Shown here piece by piece: positions 1-12,452 of a stretch of DNA of 64,000 nucleotides (position 1 is the stretch's first letter; each line of letters starts with the position of its first letter). Both the position numbers and the translations under genes were made by a program. This DNA comes from Gracilariopsis chorda. Lineage: Eukaryota > Rhodophyta > Florideophyceae > Gracilariales > Gracilariaceae. The DNA is taken from the NCBI GenBank assembly GCA_003194525.1, contig NBIV01000154.1:62001-126000 (forward strand), in the 5' to 3' direction. A model generated the notes under the pieces. The model did not search any database. It was not told where the DNA came from and saw only the letters and a program-made list of their open reading frames with translations.

Positions 1-332
1 AAAATGGTCCCATCTCAGGCAGCTCGAATCTTTGTCCCAACAGAAACGGAAAAAGCTCATCATCCAAGAAGAATAGTGGCAATTCTGAAGCAGGCAGCGC
101 CAGTAGCGAGCCTCGCAAACCTCACTCACGAAACAGACCTCCTCCACTGTGCCTTCACCCACCGTGTGAGAAGAAAGAATATCGGCGCTGGGCTTATGAT
201 TGCGAATTATGCTTTGAAGAGGATAATTGCGAGTAAAAAGCCGAATTTGCGGCAAAAAAAGCCGCACACGCACCTAAAATATCTACACGCAGTCAGAAAA
301 GCAAAGAGAAGTCCGCTGATTCTAAAGGGACA

Positions 333-650
333 GTGAATAGACTGCAACCTTTGACAACTCCGCACTCGCCTCCATCTTGCGTCATTACGGTGTCAGAAGG
401 AAGAATGTCCCTCGACCAAACTGGACATTGCGATGATGGTAGCGACGACAGCATTGTATCTCCAAGCCTTGCTAAGAAATCTGCACTGAAGGGAATTAGA
501 AATATTACGGCCACAAAAACGTCGCACTTATCGGCTGCACTGAAACCGCGCTCGAAGCCACAGCACTTTGCATTCTCTCGCACACGGACTGCGCCGCGAA
601 CAGTCTTGCAGCTTCCATCAGGAATCCTAGCCTTGTCCAACATTAGATAA
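333..650 (+). pseudogene. Retroelement aspartic protease-like fragment
   Basis: The frame reads through a small acidic segment with Asp-Asp-Gly-Ser-Asp-Asp followed by alternating hydrophobic stretches. Beyond the stop at 648-650 it continues, in the same frame, to a segment resembling 'LLIGRPVLRHL', which is typical of the flap and C-terminal part of retroelement proteases. It lies directly upstream of the reverse transcriptase of the same element. The catalytic D-T/S-G triad is not cleanly visible, so the assignment rests on position and overall resemblance. Confidence 0.55.
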
Positions 651-931
651 GTAATTGCAGATATCGATCTCACATGCGAGGAATTGCTGATCGGTCGCCC
701 AGTTTTACGCCACCTCCGCGTAGACACAGAGACACTGCTCAAAAAAATTGGTTTGCTTTGAATGGCGCTGATTGCACCGATGTTGGAAACCCAACAGCGA
801 ACTCCGAGGAAGGATACATCAGCCGATTGATGGTGGCCAGCCTCCAAACAGCTCCGCCGCTGGACTTGGACAACCACACGAAACAGTGGCCCCCTGCAGA
901 CCATCCCAAAGTCAACTAACACGCCGCTCGC

Positions 932-1878
932 ATGAAGCAAGACCTATTCCCCGATCCTTCACACGTCGATCCAGTGGACAACCAGCAGCACGAGGAAATT
1001 GAACTGGGTGTGAACGACATGGTACAGTATGCGCGACAAAATGGCAAAGGAGCCCACCATCTAACAGAACTCGAAAACATTCTGTCGGAAAACATAGGTA
1101 TCTCTCGAGTATCTCTCTCCGCTGGGCCTCCAGCGAACATCAGACAGCCGAAGATTGAACTGGTGCCCGAAGCCAGACCCCTGCGAGTGAGACTCCGCAA
1201 CTACTCTCAGGAGCAGCGAGCATTTCTACAGGACTTCGTAGCAGACCTTGTCCGAACAGGGATGGCATACGCAAACCCCACCTCTCCTTGGGTAAGCGCT
1301 CTCTTGATCGTCCCGAAACCTGGACCAGCCTGATTCAGACTCACCGTAGACCTCCGCCCAGTCATCCAGCTCACCTTCAAGCACCAATACCCCATGCCGA
1401 ACATTGAACAGGAGCTTTTGAAGCGCATCGGGTCCAATTCTTCGCCACCTTCGATCTTTCCCCCGGATATTGGCAGTTCCCGCTCGACCAAGCCTCCCAA
1501 GCACTGCAGTCGTTCATTAATTCCAATGGAATCTTTTCTTCAAACCGAATACTTCATGGCATGACCAATGCCACCACGCACCTGCAGTCAGTTCGCGCCA
1601 GGATATTCCCGAATGAGCTGCGAAACCTCCTCCTTTACTGGCTTGATGACATCTTGCTCCACACTAACACCGTGGAGGATCTCTTGTACGGCATTCGGAA
1701 GCTTTTAATAGTGTTTCGTGAGCACTTCATTCGTTTACACCCGAAAAAATGCATTCTCTTCGCTAAGTCTATTAGATGGTGCGGAAGAATCGTTTCAGTG
1801 GATGGAAGGAAGTATGACTGGCGCCAGCTTGACATTTTACTGCAAATGGAGTTATCGAGCAATGGCGCGCACCTTTAA
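932..1878 (+). pseudogene. Reverse transcriptase domain of the gypsy element, broken
   Basis: The first part (932-1333) ends in 'SPWVSALLIVPKPGPA', matching the 'SP..SP.v.V.KK' entry to the RT fingers. It stops at 1331-1333, continues in frame with 'VDLRPV', then shifts frame near 1440. The palm motif is seen as 'YWLDDILLH' (about 1637-1665), equivalent to Y-x-D-D, and is followed by 'HPKKCILFAKSIRWCG', the usual segment after the YxDD box. Key residues are recognisable but the frame is broken by at least one stop and shifts. Confidence 0.88.
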
Positions 1879-2001
1879 CAATTCTTTTGCGCATTACAGT
1901 GGGTCAACATGAGTATTCCAAGCTTCTCCAACATCACCCTTTTTCTTCACCAATTCTTAGAAAAGGTGTACATTAAGGCGGGTAAATGAAAGAACAGTGC
2001 A

Positions 2002-2556
2002 GTGTCAAAGATGGATCTCGCTGCTCAAGGTTGGACAAGACAGGAATCAAAAGCATTTTACACCTGCAACAACGCACTGGCCAGTAGTGTCACCCTCTCC
2101 CACAGAAATGAACACGAGAGGCTGGTTGTGTACACCGACGCCTCGGATAACATTTGTTCTGGAGTCATCACGCAAGTTCCTCCGTCCCATCCTACCAAGC
2201 CACACGCAGAACAGAAACACAGTCCTCTCGTATTTTGCTCCGAGCTGTTCAACTCGACGCAGCTTGGTTCGTCTGTCTTGAAAAAGGAGACTTTTGCTAT
2301 CTTGACTACTTTGGAAAGGATGCATTGGCTCGTCGCAACGTCCTCTGGTTTTGAAGTCTACACTAACCACAACAATCTCCTCTTTATATTCGAAGCACTC
2401 TCAATCATTCCTGACCTCAAGCAGCCTTCGGTTCGGAAAGTACTTCAGTGGGCATTGAAGCTAAGCCTGTATAACTACATCTGCTTCCACATTAAAGGCA
2501 CTGAAAACGTATTGGCAGACCTGCTCACACGCTGGGCCGCACCACCGACAGCTTGA
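2002..2556 (+). pseudogene. RNase H domain of the gypsy element
   Basis: An open frame of about 185 residues. It has 'VVYTDASDN' (first catalytic Asp), 'LKKETFAILTTLERMHWL' (catalytic Glu helix), 'VYTNHNNLLFIF' (the second Asp position is here Asn) and a closing 'GTENVLADLLTRW', the counterpart of 'G..N..AD.LSR'. This is a Ty3/gypsy RNase H following RT. The Asp to Asn change in the TDH-like motif suggests lost activity. Confidence 0.85.
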
Positions 2557-3022
2557 CATCTGGTCAAGGTCCCGGCTCTGCCATCAGGCTGTAGTGATAC
2601 TTCGTTTCGCCGAAGCTCAAAGAAATTCGATCTGAGCAGTCTTCGAATAAGCACTGTCGCCTGCAAGGTCTGCATAAAGAAGAAGGACTTTGGAAGTTCA
2701 AGGACGGCGCAGTATGGATCCTTTCCATTTCAGGGATCCTCCAACTTCGCCTTTGTGTCATAGCTCACACTGGGTTTGCTGGACCTAGAGGCCGACTCAC
2801 CACTATCAACACTCTCAAGAAGCAGTTCGTATGAAACACGCAGAAGAAAGACATCCACTCATTCGTCAAGAGATGTATCGTATCCACTGCGTCTCTACTA
2901 CAGGTGTAGAAAACGATCCGCGACCTTTTGGACCTGCAGTACATGGAACAGCCCCCAACGACCTTCTAAAGTTCGATTAGATTGAGATTGGCACACGTCA
3001 TAGTGGCGATAAGTAAACACTG

Positions 3023-3388
3023 ATGTTGCGCGACGATCATTCGGACTACAAGTGGTTCTTCGCTTTTCCAAGCGCTGCTGCAGAGAATGCTGCACAAGCC
3101 ATTGTTGAGTGGTGCGCCGCCTGTGATGTCCCACATGGTCTCTTGTCTGATGGCCCTACTCATTTTCGTAACGACACTATCAGGCTGCTTTGCAAATCTT
3201 TGCGCGTACTGCATCACTTCACCCTCCCGTGCACTCCGTGGAGCAATGGCGCTGTAGAACGTTTGGGAAGGGAGCTACTACGCGCATTCCTTGCACTTAC
3301 CTCAGAGGTTCAGATGGATTTCAAGGAATGGACCGACTTGGTGCCAGTCATCCAGAGCATCCTCAACCGCTCCCTCGCCACATCGTAG
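3023..3388 (+). pseudogene. Integrase catalytic core of the gypsy element
   Basis: About 120 residues of the rve integrase fold. A first Asp lies in 'LRDDHSDYKWFFAFPS', a second in 'GLLSDGPTHFRNDTI', and the Glu in 'TPWSNGAVERLGREL', which fits the D-D-35-E spacing of retroviral-type integrases. The zinc-binding N-terminal part lies upstream in broken frames (2560-3000). The frame ends at 3386-3388 in a TAG. Confidence 0.88.
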
Positions 3389-3705
3389 CAACATTCCTCC
3401 GCTAACCATTTCTCTGGGTATGAAGCCTACTCCACCGATCTCATCGTTCTTCCGCTCAAGTACACAGAAGAAAGTCAAAGTCAGTGATGTGATTCGTGAA
3501 CGGGGTATCAACGTCAATGCGCTGCAGAAAGCGTGCACAGAACTTCATCGTCTGATATAGAACACCCTACTGAAGAACAGAGCGGCATCACGACAGAAAG
3601 CCTAGAAAGGAAAACTCGCCAATTTTATTGTGGGCGATTTTGTTCTTGTCGCTCGCGGCCTACGCTGGTTAGAAGCATGCTCTGCGTTGGCGTGGACTAC
3701 AGCGA

Positions 3706-4068
3706 GTGCTCAAAGCCCTTTCTGACTACGCATTTAAGGTTGAAGATCTGCAAAACGAACTCATTGAAGATATCCAGGCCTCTTGTCTCAAGTACTACCA
3801 TGAAAGCTCGCCGGACACTGAGGCTATTCTACCTCACTTCATCTCCTCCAAAACTGGCGTGCCCGTTGTGCGCTTAATGAAACTGGTCGAAACCAACGAA
3901 GGACTAAAAGTGCTAGTACGTTGGAAGGGACTTAGTGCATCCAAAGACACTTTGGAGCCACTGAACCACATCTATGAAGACGTTCCGACCATGCTGAAGC
4001 GTTTCCTCAAGCGTGAGAACACTACGGCTCAGCTGGCGGAAGCAGCTCGTTCTGAACTCTATCTCTGA
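3706..4068 (+). pseudogene. Chromodomain at the end of the gypsy polyprotein
   Basis: The C-terminal segment reads 'LKVLVRWKGLSASKDTLEPL', a chromodomain core with aromatic/Trp-Lys-Gly, then Glu-Pro-Leu and a helix with 'MLKRFL'. In chromoviruses this domain sits after the integrase and steers insertion to marked chromatin. The frame ends with TGA at 4066-4068, just before a purine-rich tract. Confidence 0.85.
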
Positions 4069-4750
4069 AAGAGAGGAGTGTAGCCACTACTGGCTCTGTG
4101 GTGTTGGATTGAACCCAAAACAGGTACAGGGTTACGTCACCTTAGAAGCCTGGGTAGGCAGCTGTAGAGCAGGTACCCGTCTGCACCCGAACCGTTCCCG
4201 GTTGGAAAACAGCGCCGTGGTACTAAAGCCACGGCAGGACCTCCTCTCAGTAAATGAAGGCATCGAACCTCACCATTTCCAGACGAGCACTTTGCGTAGT
4301 TCTGCAAAGTTAGGTACTAGTAGACACAGACTGAATGGATTAAATCGTTGAAGAACGCATGCACTAATTACCGTTGAAGACGTATGACATGTACCTACTT
4401 CTAACGCTACTTCTGCGTAGATATTGCTTCAATAAACATTGCTTCGTGCCCTTCTCATTGGAGAAAGAAGAGACAAGAAAAAGAAGGAACCGGACCTTTT
4501 TTCCCCGTATACCTTGCCCGCTTCTCTACAGCTGTGTGCGGATATTGCTCGAAAAACAAGATGAAGTGTGTGTATGTGCAAGTGCGCAAGGCTTGATGCC
4601 TCCAAGTTTACTGAAGAGGCTGGCCGGCGTCTCTGTGAAAGGCTTCAGCTGTGTTTCCCTGTCTGGAAACACAGCCGATGATAACTGCTACCTACAGGAT
4701 CATGTGTACGCCATGCAAGCTATGAGCGCCATGTTGCACGTTTTCATGAC
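4069..4750 (+). repeat. Probable 3' LTR of the gypsy element
   Basis: A purine-rich tract (about 4067-4078) directly follows the polyprotein end, and the next bases begin TGTAGCC, as an LTR would. An AATAAA-type signal lies at about 4430. The right end is not defined because the 5' LTR is outside the window; 4750 is an estimate. Confidence 0.45.
4648..4675. repeat. Perfect 11-bp inverted repeat (hairpin)
   Basis: GCTGTGTTTCC is followed by a 6-nt loop and its exact reverse complement. It could be an RNA hairpin or a terminator-like structure inside or near the LTR. Function unknown. Confidence 0.7.
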
Positions 4751-6140
4751 ACCGGACGACAACAGTCCATTTTGTACCCTTCCTTGCCGGACTGTAGATC
4801 GGATAATGATTCATAGCTCGATAGTACCAGCAATGGCGCACAATGCAAATAGACAAAGATGAAAAAGGGATGGAACAAATTCTCAAATCTTGACAAAGCC
4901 CATAGTTTTTTGGATGTTCTGTAGTAGGTTAGTAATGATAGCCGTGAAACTAATAACCCAATTAACTCATAAAAAGGAAACCCAAGGCAGAAAAAGTAGT
5001 AGTAGCTACGACAATGCAACGTAATATTCAAATATAACACATTTTTGGGAAAACCTTTACCGGATCACGTGCCTGACCAGAACTGAATATCTGGCTCACG
5101 CTATATCGTTGTGTTGAGTACGTCTGCTGAGCTCGTAACAAGCTCAAGTGAGCGGAGTATGTCACGATGTGCTAACAAATGAGCTGCATAATTATAAACG
5201 AAAATTCGGCTGAGTAGTGTTGAAGGTAAAGAGGAGCACACAGCCCTAAGAGAAGAGGGGAGCGGCCAAAAGGCAGTAGAAGTGGTCTGGCTCGATTTTT
5301 CTCGGAAGCCGCCAAGCTCGGGCTTTTATAGACAATTAGTCGACCTGCATACTTCTAGTTCTGTATAATAGGTCTAAGCAACAACTCATGACAAGCCTTA
5401 ACGGAACATATCCTCGCCATGACAAACCAGCTTGGCCCAGATACTGCCCTTCTTAGGATACTTCGTGTTTATATAATATCTGGTGATAGGACCAGATGAA
5501 TTCAGCAGCATCGTTTCAACCACCTGCAGCGCATGGGCCGTTGTCCATACATAGAGGGCAGAGACTTGACCATTGTGGTGTAGCCTCATTGTTATTTGAG
5601 AGGGCTGTGCCCTGCATGTTTTAGTTTCTTGCGGCATTGCCACCGTGCATTTGGCGCCCATCAGGCGTGGCGTGTGCGCATATAACACTGGCCTTTGGCC
5701 CACTGCAGTGCGCCGGCGCGTGTACATTTGTACAATTATGTACGTTATTTATTAGAGCAGACTAAATTTAGGACAGCTGTCGTAGCGACCGGTCAACTTA
5801 CTGTGCTTAGCTCACGCTCCAGCTTCCAAGTAAGGTCTGCCGGACTCTTGGTGGCTTCAGAACTCGTCTGAGTCCAAATTACCGTCGGAGGTATGCCCTG
5901 TCTCAGGGCCTGCATGAGAATGAGGAGATAAAGTAACGCGGTCGCGTGAAGCCTGTGCGTGTTGGTCGATAATATCCAAGGCGACAGTGTCTTTGGCAGT
6001 AGAAACCACTCAACAGGATACGTTCACGATTGGAAAAAGCTTATGACGCTTTTCCTTTTCGGGATTATAATATTCCTTCAGAAGGGAAACAAACACCATT
6101 TGGGTTACCCTGCGGTAAGCTTGCCGTCGACATTACGCTT
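4751..6140. other. No convincing gene
   Basis: AT-leaning sequence with short chance frames. The longest is a 109-codon frame on the minus strand (5398-5727), which I do not recognise. It lies where the integrase of the neighbouring minus-strand gypsy fragment would be expected but shows no integrase motif. Confidence 0.5.
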
Positions 6141-8183
6141 TTAGGCAAGTTGAGCTTTGTCCATAGCTTTCCAGGCAGCTGGTATCATGTTCTTTAACCA
6201 AACAAAGGGGCCTTCGTTCGCGGGCCCCGAAGTTTGAAAAGCTAAAATATAATCACAAATGTCGTCTGACCGATCTTTGGTATTCCTTTCATTATTCTCA
6301 GCCACAAAACCCGTTATCTCGGAATCATCGACTGGTTCTGCTCCAGCAGAAGTTCTCAGATGAGATAAAGCATCGGCTTGCATTTTAAGAGTTCCCTCCT
6401 TGTAGAGTACTTCGAAATCGAATTCCAAGAGTCGGAGGCGCCAACGCATGACGCGTCCCGATGGTTTGGCAGTCTCCATAATCCAACGGGGACAGAAATG
6501 ATCCGTATGTACCTTAAAATTGGTTCCCGTAAGATATGATCAAAGAGTAGCGAGGGCCCAAACAACGGCGAGACACTTTCTTTCAGAATCAGAGTAGCTA
6601 CGTTCGTGCCCGCAGACCCTTCTGCGTTGCCAAAAGTTTCCATTTTAACTGGTTTTCTCTTCTTCAGGAGAACATTGAGAGGTGTGGCAAGCTCCATGAA
6701 ACTCGGGACAAACCGACGATAAAAGTTACAAAGTCCGAGGAATGATCGAATTTCCCTTTGCGTAGTCGGATGTTTCGCGTTCTTCCGAGACTTAACCCTT
6801 ACCTCGTCTATCGAGAGCTGTCCGAGGCGGCTTCTATGTCCAAGATACTTCACCGAATTGGTACAGAATTTGCAGTTCTTGGGGTTCAGCGTAATCCCTC
6901 CATCTCGCAGCACACGGATGACGTTTCTCACAATGGATATGTGATCATCCAGGTAGTTGGAGAACACGATTAAATCGTCTAGATACACCAAGCAGGTTGT
7001 CCATTTGAAACTGGCCAATAGAATATCTATGGCAAGTTGAAACGTAGCAGGTGCATTATTTAACCCGAAGGCAATTCGTTTAGAACTATAGAGTCCTTGT
7101 TGACACAGGAACGCAGTTTTGTCGCAGTCCTACTTTCGGATAGGCACTTTCCAGTAACTCCAATTAGCGTGAAGAGTGGTGAACACCGTAGTACTCCCAA
7201 GTGAGTCGATGTACTGGCCCATCCAAGGGATCGGGTAAACGTCTTTGACAGTAACTGTGTTGAGACGTCTGTAATCGATACGAAATCTCCACGATCCATC
7301 CGATTTCCGAGTGAGCACTACTGGCAGAGCCCAATGTGATTGAGTGGATCCAACAGCTTCGTAGAAACGGGATCCGTGTTCTCCATTTCCTGGGCAGCCG
7401 GTATCAGTACACGCTTCTACGTAGCACGCTTGAGCGGTTTCCGGACAGTAGGTACGGTACAAACGTTTGCCATTTGCAAGGTTTTTGCACGGGGCCGAAT
7501 TGCTTCGACAAAGCGATCAAAAAAGTCAAAAACAAGAATCACTGGTGCCGCAAGTTTATCGCAAACAATGAAGTCCAGTTGAAGCATACAGGTACCCAAT
7601 CTCGCGCCAAGGGAAACGTATCCCACGGTATTCAGGGCATGTTCATTCGCGTCAGCTATATCCAGGCCTGGTCCACAACGAATGTGAGCCCGAAGAGCCG
7701 GGGGTATTAGTTCAGAGTTGATATGGTTGGGCGCAGCCCTTGTTTCTAAAACATATAACTGGCTAACCATATATTGTTTGGGCAGGCCAAGATGAGCATA
7801 AGATTTGTAGTTTCTCTTGGCCATGACCAGAGCTCTCCGGAATACGGAAATTACGAGAACGTCTCCACGGACAACATAGAACCGACATTGTTTCCCAGCT
7901 CACTTCGACTGCAATCATTTTCTTAGTGACAATCTTGAAAGCGGGGAAGTGAAGCTGTACCGCCTCAGGCGTCAGCTTAGGCCCTTCGACGGCAAGAGCA
8001 GGGTCCCCATCGTGACCTATATGAGTAAGAAGGCTTCGGCTCCCCCTCGCAGTGTTCAGTATTGCAGCTCGTCTGGCCACTGCTGCCTTTCTCCGATTTG
8101 CCATTGCAGAACTTCCACTTTTTTTTGTGACTATCAAGGCATGATGCTCCTTCCATACTCGACTCTTTAGAGGCCGCATGCAT
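6141..8183 (-). mobile_element. Second Ty3/gypsy fragment (protease?-RT-RNase H), minus strand
   Basis: Read leftward. 8183-7417 carries possible protease-region frames. 7462-7130 holds the RT start with 'SDGSWRFRIDYRRLN' and 'VKDVYPIPW'. 7018-6356 holds the RT palm 'VYLDDLIVFSN' followed by 'LNPKNCKFCTNSVKYLGH' and the RT-RNase H connection 'REIRSFLGLCNFYRRFVPSF'. 6479-6141 holds the RNase H tail with 'LRLLEFDFEVLYKEGT' and 'ADALSHL'. These are classic Ty3/gypsy motifs. Frameshifts separate the blocks and no integrase follows, so this is a truncated dead copy of a lineage different from the element at 1-4068. Confidence 0.88.
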
Positions 8184-9214
8184 CTACGGATCTAAAGTGG
8201 GAGTGAGACTTTTTACTAAAATACAAAAGGATGAAGGACTCCCGCCGAACGTTTCTAACATACAATCCTAGATATACCCAGGTGGAAAACATTCACTATT
8301 ATTCCAATACTTTCTCATTTTCAGGATATGGTACTATTTGAAAATAAAGTACTTTTTATTAATTTGATTAGATTTGAATCCATCCTATACGCGGTTCAAT
8401 AGAGCTTTCAATGCTTCTTCTGACGATCGAAGAGTAACGAAAGTGTGACAGGCAGCGAATGAATGGTTATTTGCCATGTAATGATGGACGCACTGGTTTA
8501 CTGAACATCACACACTTAAGTACTGAACTTCAACATAAAACCAGTAGACATGACTGCATCGTAATGGAGAAATCTGAAAGCCCTGATTTGAGCACATACT
8601 GCAAAGCATCCAAATGAGCACTCATGATGTATTGAATAGCTTGACTGTTTTCTGCTCTTCTAAAATTGAACAAATATTGAAGTTCCATAGATATCTTTTA
8701 GAACAGTTGAATGCTGTATTACTACGACCTTTTTGTTATCCATCGCACCAGGGTTGAGCATCCCGTTGCGCATTACAGACTATAAATAGTCCATCGATTA
8801 TCAAGCTCGCCACGACCGCCCCACTATGGCCCTCACCACTGCCATCGTCTACGTTTCCGTCACCGTCATAACTACTGCTATAGTTTCCGTCTCCCCCATC
8901 GCCTTTGTCAGAATCATAACCACCGTTTTTCCTTCTCTGCCACGTCCACTTCTTCTCAGATCTTGTTATACACTCTTCACCACCTTGTAGGGCTCATACC
9001 GTTCTCCAAGCTTGATTATTCACATATGAGCGTTGTATTTCACACTTGCAGCGACGTTCACGAACTACATTCCCAACGATTGTATCTCCGTTGCTTCTAG
9101 CGTTCATGCTGCGGCCCGATCTCTGCAATCTTCGCTTGGCTGCTTCGAGAACTGTATAGTAAATCAAATCGATTACTACCGACTGGCTCTTGAAATATGG
9201 TTTTCAAACCACCC
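8184..9214. other. No gene seen
   Basis: AT-rich spacer. A stretch at about 8810-8960 is rich in CCGTC/CACC-type imperfect repeats. It might hold the 5' LTR of the minus-strand gypsy fragment, but no matching partner is visible. Confidence 0.4.
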
Positions 9215-12200
9215 TCACTGCTGCAATCCTTGAAGTAGAACGAAAGTCTTCACGCTCTGCTTGGCCTGTTTTTGGATCTCATGCCTATAGAAATCTTGTA
9301 TTTCATCAACGAAATAAGATCTCTTCTGTCTACGCCCAATATGCATTAATTCCTGCTCCATGATGGATATCTGATGAGATATTGTAGTTAGGCATTTCAC
9401 ATATGGACTTTCGAATACTTTCCTGTCACTGTAGTATCCTTGACAATACAGCTGTCTTTGATCTCCCCAACGAAGCGCACGAGTTACCCAGCCTTCCATG
9501 TAAAGAATACTTGTCCTCCCTCGAAATGAATGCTCAATAAAGAATAGAATACGACCGTAGAAGTTGTGCACGACTGTAACTTCCTGGCAATTTGACACTC
9601 CCTGAAACATACCAACCATAAACCAGGAACGTCGGTGATTATCTTCGTCCAACCTCCTTCCAGGCTTACGGCATCCTGTGAAGGTTGTCATGTATCCATT
9701 TTCACATTGCATGACCATCAGTCGATTTCAGCAAACCACCTTTTCCTCGTCACTGAATTCAGAAAGATGTATAGCTTCGTTGTTCTCCTCCATTGAACGA
9801 ACATAATAGTCACATAGAAGCTTCTTCAATTCCAAATCATGAATTTCATTGCGTTTGCCCAGCTTTTGGACTGAATTTGGGTGTCTGGGCACATGACATA
9901 GCTGGCGGTCATCGTTTTTCAGGCATTTGGTTAAGTTAGACCGCTCCTGCGCTTCGTTTTTAAGCAATGAAATGTGAACTTCCGTTCTCATCGCATACCA
10001 AATAGTGGACTGGTAAAACGTCATTCCCTCCTCAACAGATTCCGCAAACAAATTAGTAGCATTGCAGTTACGATTATGTGCGCCTACATAGTTCTCAACA
10101 GCCCATTGGGACACAAGTGACAAGGACCACAGTATTGTATGGAGTCAGAGACCTGCAGCAGTAAGTGTACACGTACTGGCAGACGTTGGCTCTTTCAAAA
10201 TCGTTCTGGTAATAAGTGTGATAGAAATGCTGAAAGAACTTTCTTGAAAGGCGATAAATATGATCCACATCCGATTGAGTTACGCTCCAACCGCAAAGAA
10301 GTTCACATAGGTCGACAAATGTTTTCCATCCACCCATGAAGTTCTTTGGAAGTATGCCAACGAGAACCACCAGATTTAATTCTAGCACAAATGACTTCCA
10401 TTAGACTGCCTTCCATTTCTTCCTCTCATCAATTCTCCTCGGCCTCCTAATTTTGGAGCTGAATCCTTTTCCTGCAGAAAGTAACCTGTTACCAACCTCT
10501 GCTTATGCTTTCACTGAACTCATATACGCAAGATCCTCGCAACCTTTCAAATCACCGAAGCATATATATACCATGTGTGGTGCAATGTTCTCGAACAATA
10601 AGTGCATGAGTTCGATTTGAAAGCTGCAAAATGGAAATAATAGAGAGGATCTGGAAATTGAATCGCCTACCAATGGAGACAGAAGACCAATGCCTTTGCA
10701 ATACTCCTCGAGCTCACGCCCTTTCAAAATTTTGGACTTCTCTTCGGCCACACTGAGTTGCTCCGTAGACCGCATACGCAATCTGTTCATATCCCATAAG
10801 ATTCTGGATGTCATCCTCCCTTCTTCCTACACGACGCTGGGATAGTAAACGTGCTTGTGTTTCCTGGAGTTAACTCCAGATATCATACAGTAACGACATG
10901 GAAAAAGTGCATTGTATCCCCGAAGATTACATAACTTTCCAAGCGCTGCAAGGTCTGATAGTATGAAAAGCAAATGAACCTTTACACGAAACTCCTTCCC
11001 GTTCCACAATCTTACAGTTATCCCTCTCCTTAGGTCTTGAAATTCATCTAGCATTGGACGCAAAAAAGAGAGCAGATCTTTAGGAGCCTTGGGTCCAGGA
11101 ATAACGCAGATAGGCATAAAAATCTTCAGCTCAAAGCGTTCGGATGGCGGTAGGTTTAGGAAAAACAACATACAAGGCCAGTAGCTATACTCTGTACTTT
11201 TGAATGGTGAGACACCATCCGTTGTCGAGAAGCTGAGGAATATGTCGTTCTGCACCATTTGTAATCCGCCAAGTTCACGGATTGCTTCTTTGAACAAGCA
11301 TCCCGAGAATAAATCAAAGTATTTCCTGTCAGTTTTGTTATCTGCATTAACCAAAGAGCGCGAACATCTTCGAAAGTATCTAAAAAGCAAAGGAACTTCC
11401 GTACGAAAACTCATTCGTGCTTCCAAGCGTTCCCAAACTCCAATGTGGCTACTTTAGCAGAGTTTTGAAGGCAATTCCCGAAGCAGCACCTTTAAGATGA
11501 GCCATATGTGCGTCATAAGAGCGCTTCGTGGCCTTTAGAGCAATAAGGATGAGACGAAAGTGAAAGAACAGATCTGAAAAGAAGTGCCAGTTTGACCCCT
11601 TTCCAGGATTTTGACACAGCGCTATACTGTACGAGAAGGTCATCCATCATTCCCCTGGTTACAGACGGGTTATTAATCGTAAAAGCATAGTAGAAATAAA
11701 TGATGAGAAATGAACTCCTTCAATCGCAAATGTATTACTGGGAGAGGAGATCCATTATTTTCGAAGTCACTAGAGACGCTGTCCAGAACCACGGAACCAT
11801 TAAAAGTATACCCGCTCAAAGAGGTCGCCTCTATGTCGGATTGCTCTGTACCGATGAGGTCTTGATCGATTCCGTTCTTTTCCATCGCCGAGTCCACCCC
11901 TATTTTCTCTATTACCTGTATTTACCTGTGGGCCTCAAGAGCACTTCTGCTTCATACACTTTTCAGAGAACCAAGGATATTTCCAGAAGCATGTTGAATG
12001 AAAGAACTGGTTGAAGACGTACGCATGTGCTCATCAATACTGTGTTTTTCTTGTAAATTGGCGTTCTCAAATGTGTTTGCTTCATCGACAATAGCTGATG
12101 TAGTTTGGAGGGAGGATATTTCATTATCTTGTGCCAATGCATCATGGGGCAGCTCAATCCCCTTTTCGGCAATTATTGCTTCAGGGCTGTCTTTCTCTGT

Positions 12201-12452
12201 ATCAAAGACTGCGTCCTGCTCGATTTCGTGTAAATTAAAATTGTTCCGAGATGAAGAATGACTGGATTCGAAGTCTTCCAATGATACTGAAGCTGGTTTT
12301 GGAACGACTACATTCCTGCTTTGAAGAGATAAAGCTGCTCTCCAATGTCTGTAGGCTGTTGCTTTTCGAACGATTCTCCCCCGCGGACAAGGACAATTAT
12401 AGCACGGAAAGCATCTGTACCCACCTTCCGTCATATTACTTGAACTCATCAC
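9215..12452 (-). mobile_element. Degenerate CACTA/EnSpm (Tnp2-type) transposase, minus strand
   Basis: Consecutive minus-strand blocks run 12452 to 9215. The N-terminal block (12452-11952) has Cys pairs and an 'R..TAYRHW' segment like the zinc-binding start of such transposases. The central block (11426-10827) has 'FSTTDGVSPF', 'YSYWPCMLFFLNLPPSERF', 'ICVIPGPKAPKDLLSFLRP' and 'CRYCMISG', the hallmark segments of the Tnp2 family (Pfam Transposase_21). The block at 10814-10503 ends in 'IELMHLLFENIAPHM'. The blocks at 10388-9728 have 'FMGGWKTFVDLCELLCGW' and 'ENYVGAHNR', resembling DUF4218. A TAG at 10827-10829 lies in frame between two coding blocks, and other breaks exist. Terminal CACTA repeats were not found. 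Confidence 0.8.

Larger units (their letters stand above)
1..4068 (+). mobile_element. Decayed Ty3/gypsy LTR retrotransposon with chromodomain (5' end outside window)
   Basis: Pieces of a gag-pol polyprotein lie in the canonical order on one strand: a Cys-containing gag tail and aspartic protease-like stretch (about 100-720), reverse transcriptase (932-1880), RNase H (2002-2556), integrase core (3023-3388) and a chromodomain (about 3860-4020). The order protease-RT-RNase H-integrase-chromodomain is that of Ty3/gypsy chromoviruses. The frame changes several times and stops interrupt it (for example TGA at 1331-1333), so it cannot make a functional polyprotein. The wording around the protease and RNase H recalls elements common in oomycete genomes; that is recollection, not a search. 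The 5' LTR and primer-binding site are off the left edge. Confidence 0.9.

Noticed and set aside
10620-10670. Possible 45-50 bp intron in the CACTA transposase
   Set aside because: GT and AG borders exist, but removing it does not keep the frame, whereas leaving it in does.
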